Shown: piece by piece, positions 62,481 to 64,000 of the stretch
How the letters are laid out: every line of letters begins with the position of its first letter
Numbering within the stretch: position 1 is the first letter of the stretch
Origin: Verrucomicrobiia bacterium
GTDB lineage: Bacteria; Verrucomicrobiota; Verrucomicrobiia; Palsa-1439
DNA: 64,000 nucleotides
Direction of reading: 5' to 3'
NCBI GenBank assembly: GCA_022072455.1
Contig: JAJVHY010000005.1
Span: 62,001-126,000, forward strand
Notes under the pieces: generated by a model
Seen by the model: only the letters and a program-made list of their open reading frames with translations
Database searches by the model: none
Told to the model about the DNA's origin: nothing
Translations under genes and position numbers: made by a program

Positions 62481-64000
62481 TTAGTCAGATGGACTGGCTG
62501 GGTGGCTCTCATCTGGGCGCGACTCTAGCAAAGGCGCGGCTGGTTGTCGAATGCTTTCCTTGAACCACTCCAAGTCCTCCCGGTACGCCTGCTTCGTCGG
62601 ATTCAACTCAACTGCCCGCTTCAATTCCGCCAACGTCCGACCTGTATTCTCACCGGAAGCCATCAACACCCGCGCCAACCGCCAATGAAACGAAGCCCGG
62701 TACGGATCGCACTGGATGGCAACCTCGTAGTGTTGGATCGCCTCATCAAACCGGCCCAACCGCGCCGCCAAATCGCCCGCCGCTGCCTGATACTGCGGAT
62801 TCAGCGGACTCAACTCCAGCGCCCGCCTTGATGCCGCGACGGCTGCCGGCGGATTCTCCCCCTGCAGCGTGCGGCTCTCCGCAAACGCCAACCCCGCCAA
62901 AACCGACCGGCCCTCCCACCAAATCACGACCGCCACCACGGCCACCCCCAGTGCCGCCACGGCCATCCGCGGCTGGCGCCGCGAAGTGACCGGCTCGATC
63001 TGCGGCACCTCTTTCAACCCCTGCAACACCCCTAACAATACAAACGCCGGCAACGCCACTCCCGGCACATACAAATCAAAATCCATCAACGAATGCACCG
63101 TCCACCCGGCCAGCGCCGCGCAGATCGCGATCCCGGCCGCATCCCCGTACCGTTGCCGGGCCAACTCGAAACTGTCCCGCAACGCCACCAGCCACAACAA
63201 CGCAAACACCACAAACCCCGCCACCCCTGAATCCGACCACATCTGAAGGAAATTGTTATGCACCATCTGCGCTTCCTCCGTCAGGGACGTCTTATACTTC
63301 GGGTAAATCGAACCAAACGTCCCCGGCCCCGTCCCCAACCACGGATGATCCCGCGCAATCGCAATCGCCCCCCGCCAATAATCCCCCCGCGCCGACACGC
63401 TCTCCGTCCCCAACTTGATCACCCCCGCCCGTTGCGCGACTACAAACACCGCCGCGATCGCCACCAACGCCACCACCACCCACCACGTCCGCCGCGACCC
63501 TTTCGGCACCAGACAAAACAACCCCGCCATCACCATCGCCGCAAACGAAATGAACCCGCCGCGCGACCCGGTCAACGCCAACACAAAAATCATCAACCCG
63601 CCAAACAACCCCAGCGCCACCCATTTCACCTTCGGCTCCCACCCTCGCGCCCGCACCCAAATCCACGCCAACACCGGCGCGAACGCCACCACCAAAAAAC
63701 CCGCCAACGCATTCGGATAAACCAACGTCCCAAACACCCGGTTACTCGTCAGCCGCAACCGCAGATCATCCGACAGATTCGCCCCGTACACCGCCGCGTA
63801 CTGACGGGTCTGCTCCAACCCCCCAAAATACTGCTCCAGCGAAAACACCAAAATCAAAAACGTCGCCAGCCCAAACGCCCCAAAAATCCACGAAGCCGCC
63901 GCGCCATCCCGCACGTACCAAGCCGCCGCGTAAAAAACCAACACGCACAACGCGAAATACAGCAACGTGTCGCCCGATGTCTGCGGACAAATGGATCCCG
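62481..64000 (-). CDS. O-antigen ligase/polymerase-like membrane protein with TPR tail (5' truncated by window end)
   Basis: The frame is open to the last base of the window, so the N terminus lies beyond it; about 506 residues are visible. Repeated membrane segments (e.g. FALCVLVFYAAAWYV, LATFLILVFSLEQYFGG, AFAPVLAWIWV) surround the Wzy/WaaL-type motif. That motif includes GSRGGFISF, then RDHPWLGTGPGTFGSIYP and MVHNNFLQMWSDSG, with conserved His and Arg in the outer loop. The C-terminal ~110 residues hold TPR-like repeats (LGRFDEAIQHYEVAIQCDP). The family polymerises or ligates surface polysaccharide chains. A role in capsule or exopolysaccharide export would fit PEP-CTERM surface proteins, but no other such gene is seen here. 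Confidence 0.82.
   Translation of the reverse strand, partial: GSICPQTSGDTLLYFALCVLVFYAAAWYVRDGAAASWIFGAFGLATFLILVFSLEQYFGGLEQTRQYAAVYGANLSDDLRLRLTSNRVFGTLVYPNALAGFLVVAFAPVLAWIWVRARGWEPKVKWVALGLFGGLMIFVLALTGSRGGFISFAAMVMAGLFCLVPKGSRRTWWVVVALVAIAAVFVVAQRAGVIKLGTESVSARGDYWRGAIAIARDHPWLGTGPGTFGSIYPKYKTSLTEEAQMVHNNFLQMWSDSGVAGFVVFALLWLVALRDSFELARQRYGDAAGIAICAALAGWTVHSLMDFDLYVPGVALPAFVLLGVLQGLKEVPQIEPVTSRRQPRMAVAALGVAVVAVVIWWEGRSVLAGLAFAESRTLQGENPPAAVAASRRALELSPLNPQYQAAAGDLAARLGRFDEAIQHYEVAIQCDPYRASFHWRLARVLMASGENTGRTLAELKRAVELNPTKQAYREDLEWFKESIRQPAAPLLESRPDESHPASPSD

Noticed and set aside
1-64000. CRISPR arrays, tRNA or rRNA genes, insertion sequences
   Set aside because: No regularly spaced direct repeats, cloverleaf-like gaps or transposase-like frames were found; nearly all DNA is occupied by recognised genes.

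Overview
The window looks like a G+C-rich (about 60 %) member of the Verrucomicrobiota, most likely the Pedosphaera/Limisphaerales side, although Planctomycetota or Lentisphaerota cannot be excluded. The clues are a giant PEP-CTERM beta-repeat surface protein, many carbohydrate genes without any SusC/SusD pair, a GH172 (DUF2961) enzyme, several Gfo/Idh/MocA oxidoreductases, a class II (B12) ribonucleotide reductase and a PPi-type phosphofructokinase. Coding density is very high: no gene-free stretch exceeds about 220 bases. I saw no tRNA, rRNA, CRISPR array, insertion sequence or phage gene.

Layout. (1) 1-6139: 3' part of a giant repeat protein with a C-terminal PEP-CTERM anchor; its start lies outside the window. 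(2) 6151-16211: a GH29 fucosidase, then a desaturase-type oxygenase fused to a Rieske domain and an NqrF-like reductase. It faces a five-gene minus-strand operon (six-hairpin glycosidase, DegT aminotransferase, Hyi-like isomerase, PIG-L deacetylase, UroD-like methyltransferase). I infer a catabolic module for an O-methylated or amino sugar or cyclitol. (3) 16429-27537: two tandem AraC regulators, GH42 beta-galactosidase, a GH43 resembling exo-beta-1,3-galactanases, three Gfo/Idh/MocA oxidoreductases and a GH3 with a PA14 insert. (4) 27617-38592: GH172 plus an alpha/beta hydrolase on the plus strand. Facing them is a minus-strand operon with a truncated glycosidase remnant, a frameshifted sialate-O-acetylesterase-type gene, two paralogous GH20/GH67-like proteins, an HSL esterase and a third Cys-motif TIM-barrel protein. 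(5) 38664-43143: a three-domain fusion (LMW phosphatase, RpiB, serine hydroxymethyltransferase), a degenerate S41 protease-like protein and purD.

(6) 43231-52962: an ECF sigma factor followed by five envelope genes, three of which carry CsgG/TolB-N-like domains. Two of these are very large and end in beta-propellers. I recognise no described system here, and it is the best candidate for something new. (7) 53023-64000, all minus strand: a secreted hypothetical protein, nrdJ, der, thiE, pfp, accC, accB and an O-antigen-ligase-like protein that runs off the window end.

The carbohydrate enzymes lack obvious signal peptides and no transporter is visible, so they probably act on imported oligosaccharides in the cytoplasm. 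GH42, GH43, GH172, GH29 and acetylesterase together would suit arabinogalactan-type side chains (inference). Promoter-like sequences before several of these genes place the -10 box only 7-10 bases from the ATG, which suggests leaderless or near-leaderless mRNAs. Short inverted repeats with 6-8 base arms occur in many of the intergenic gaps.
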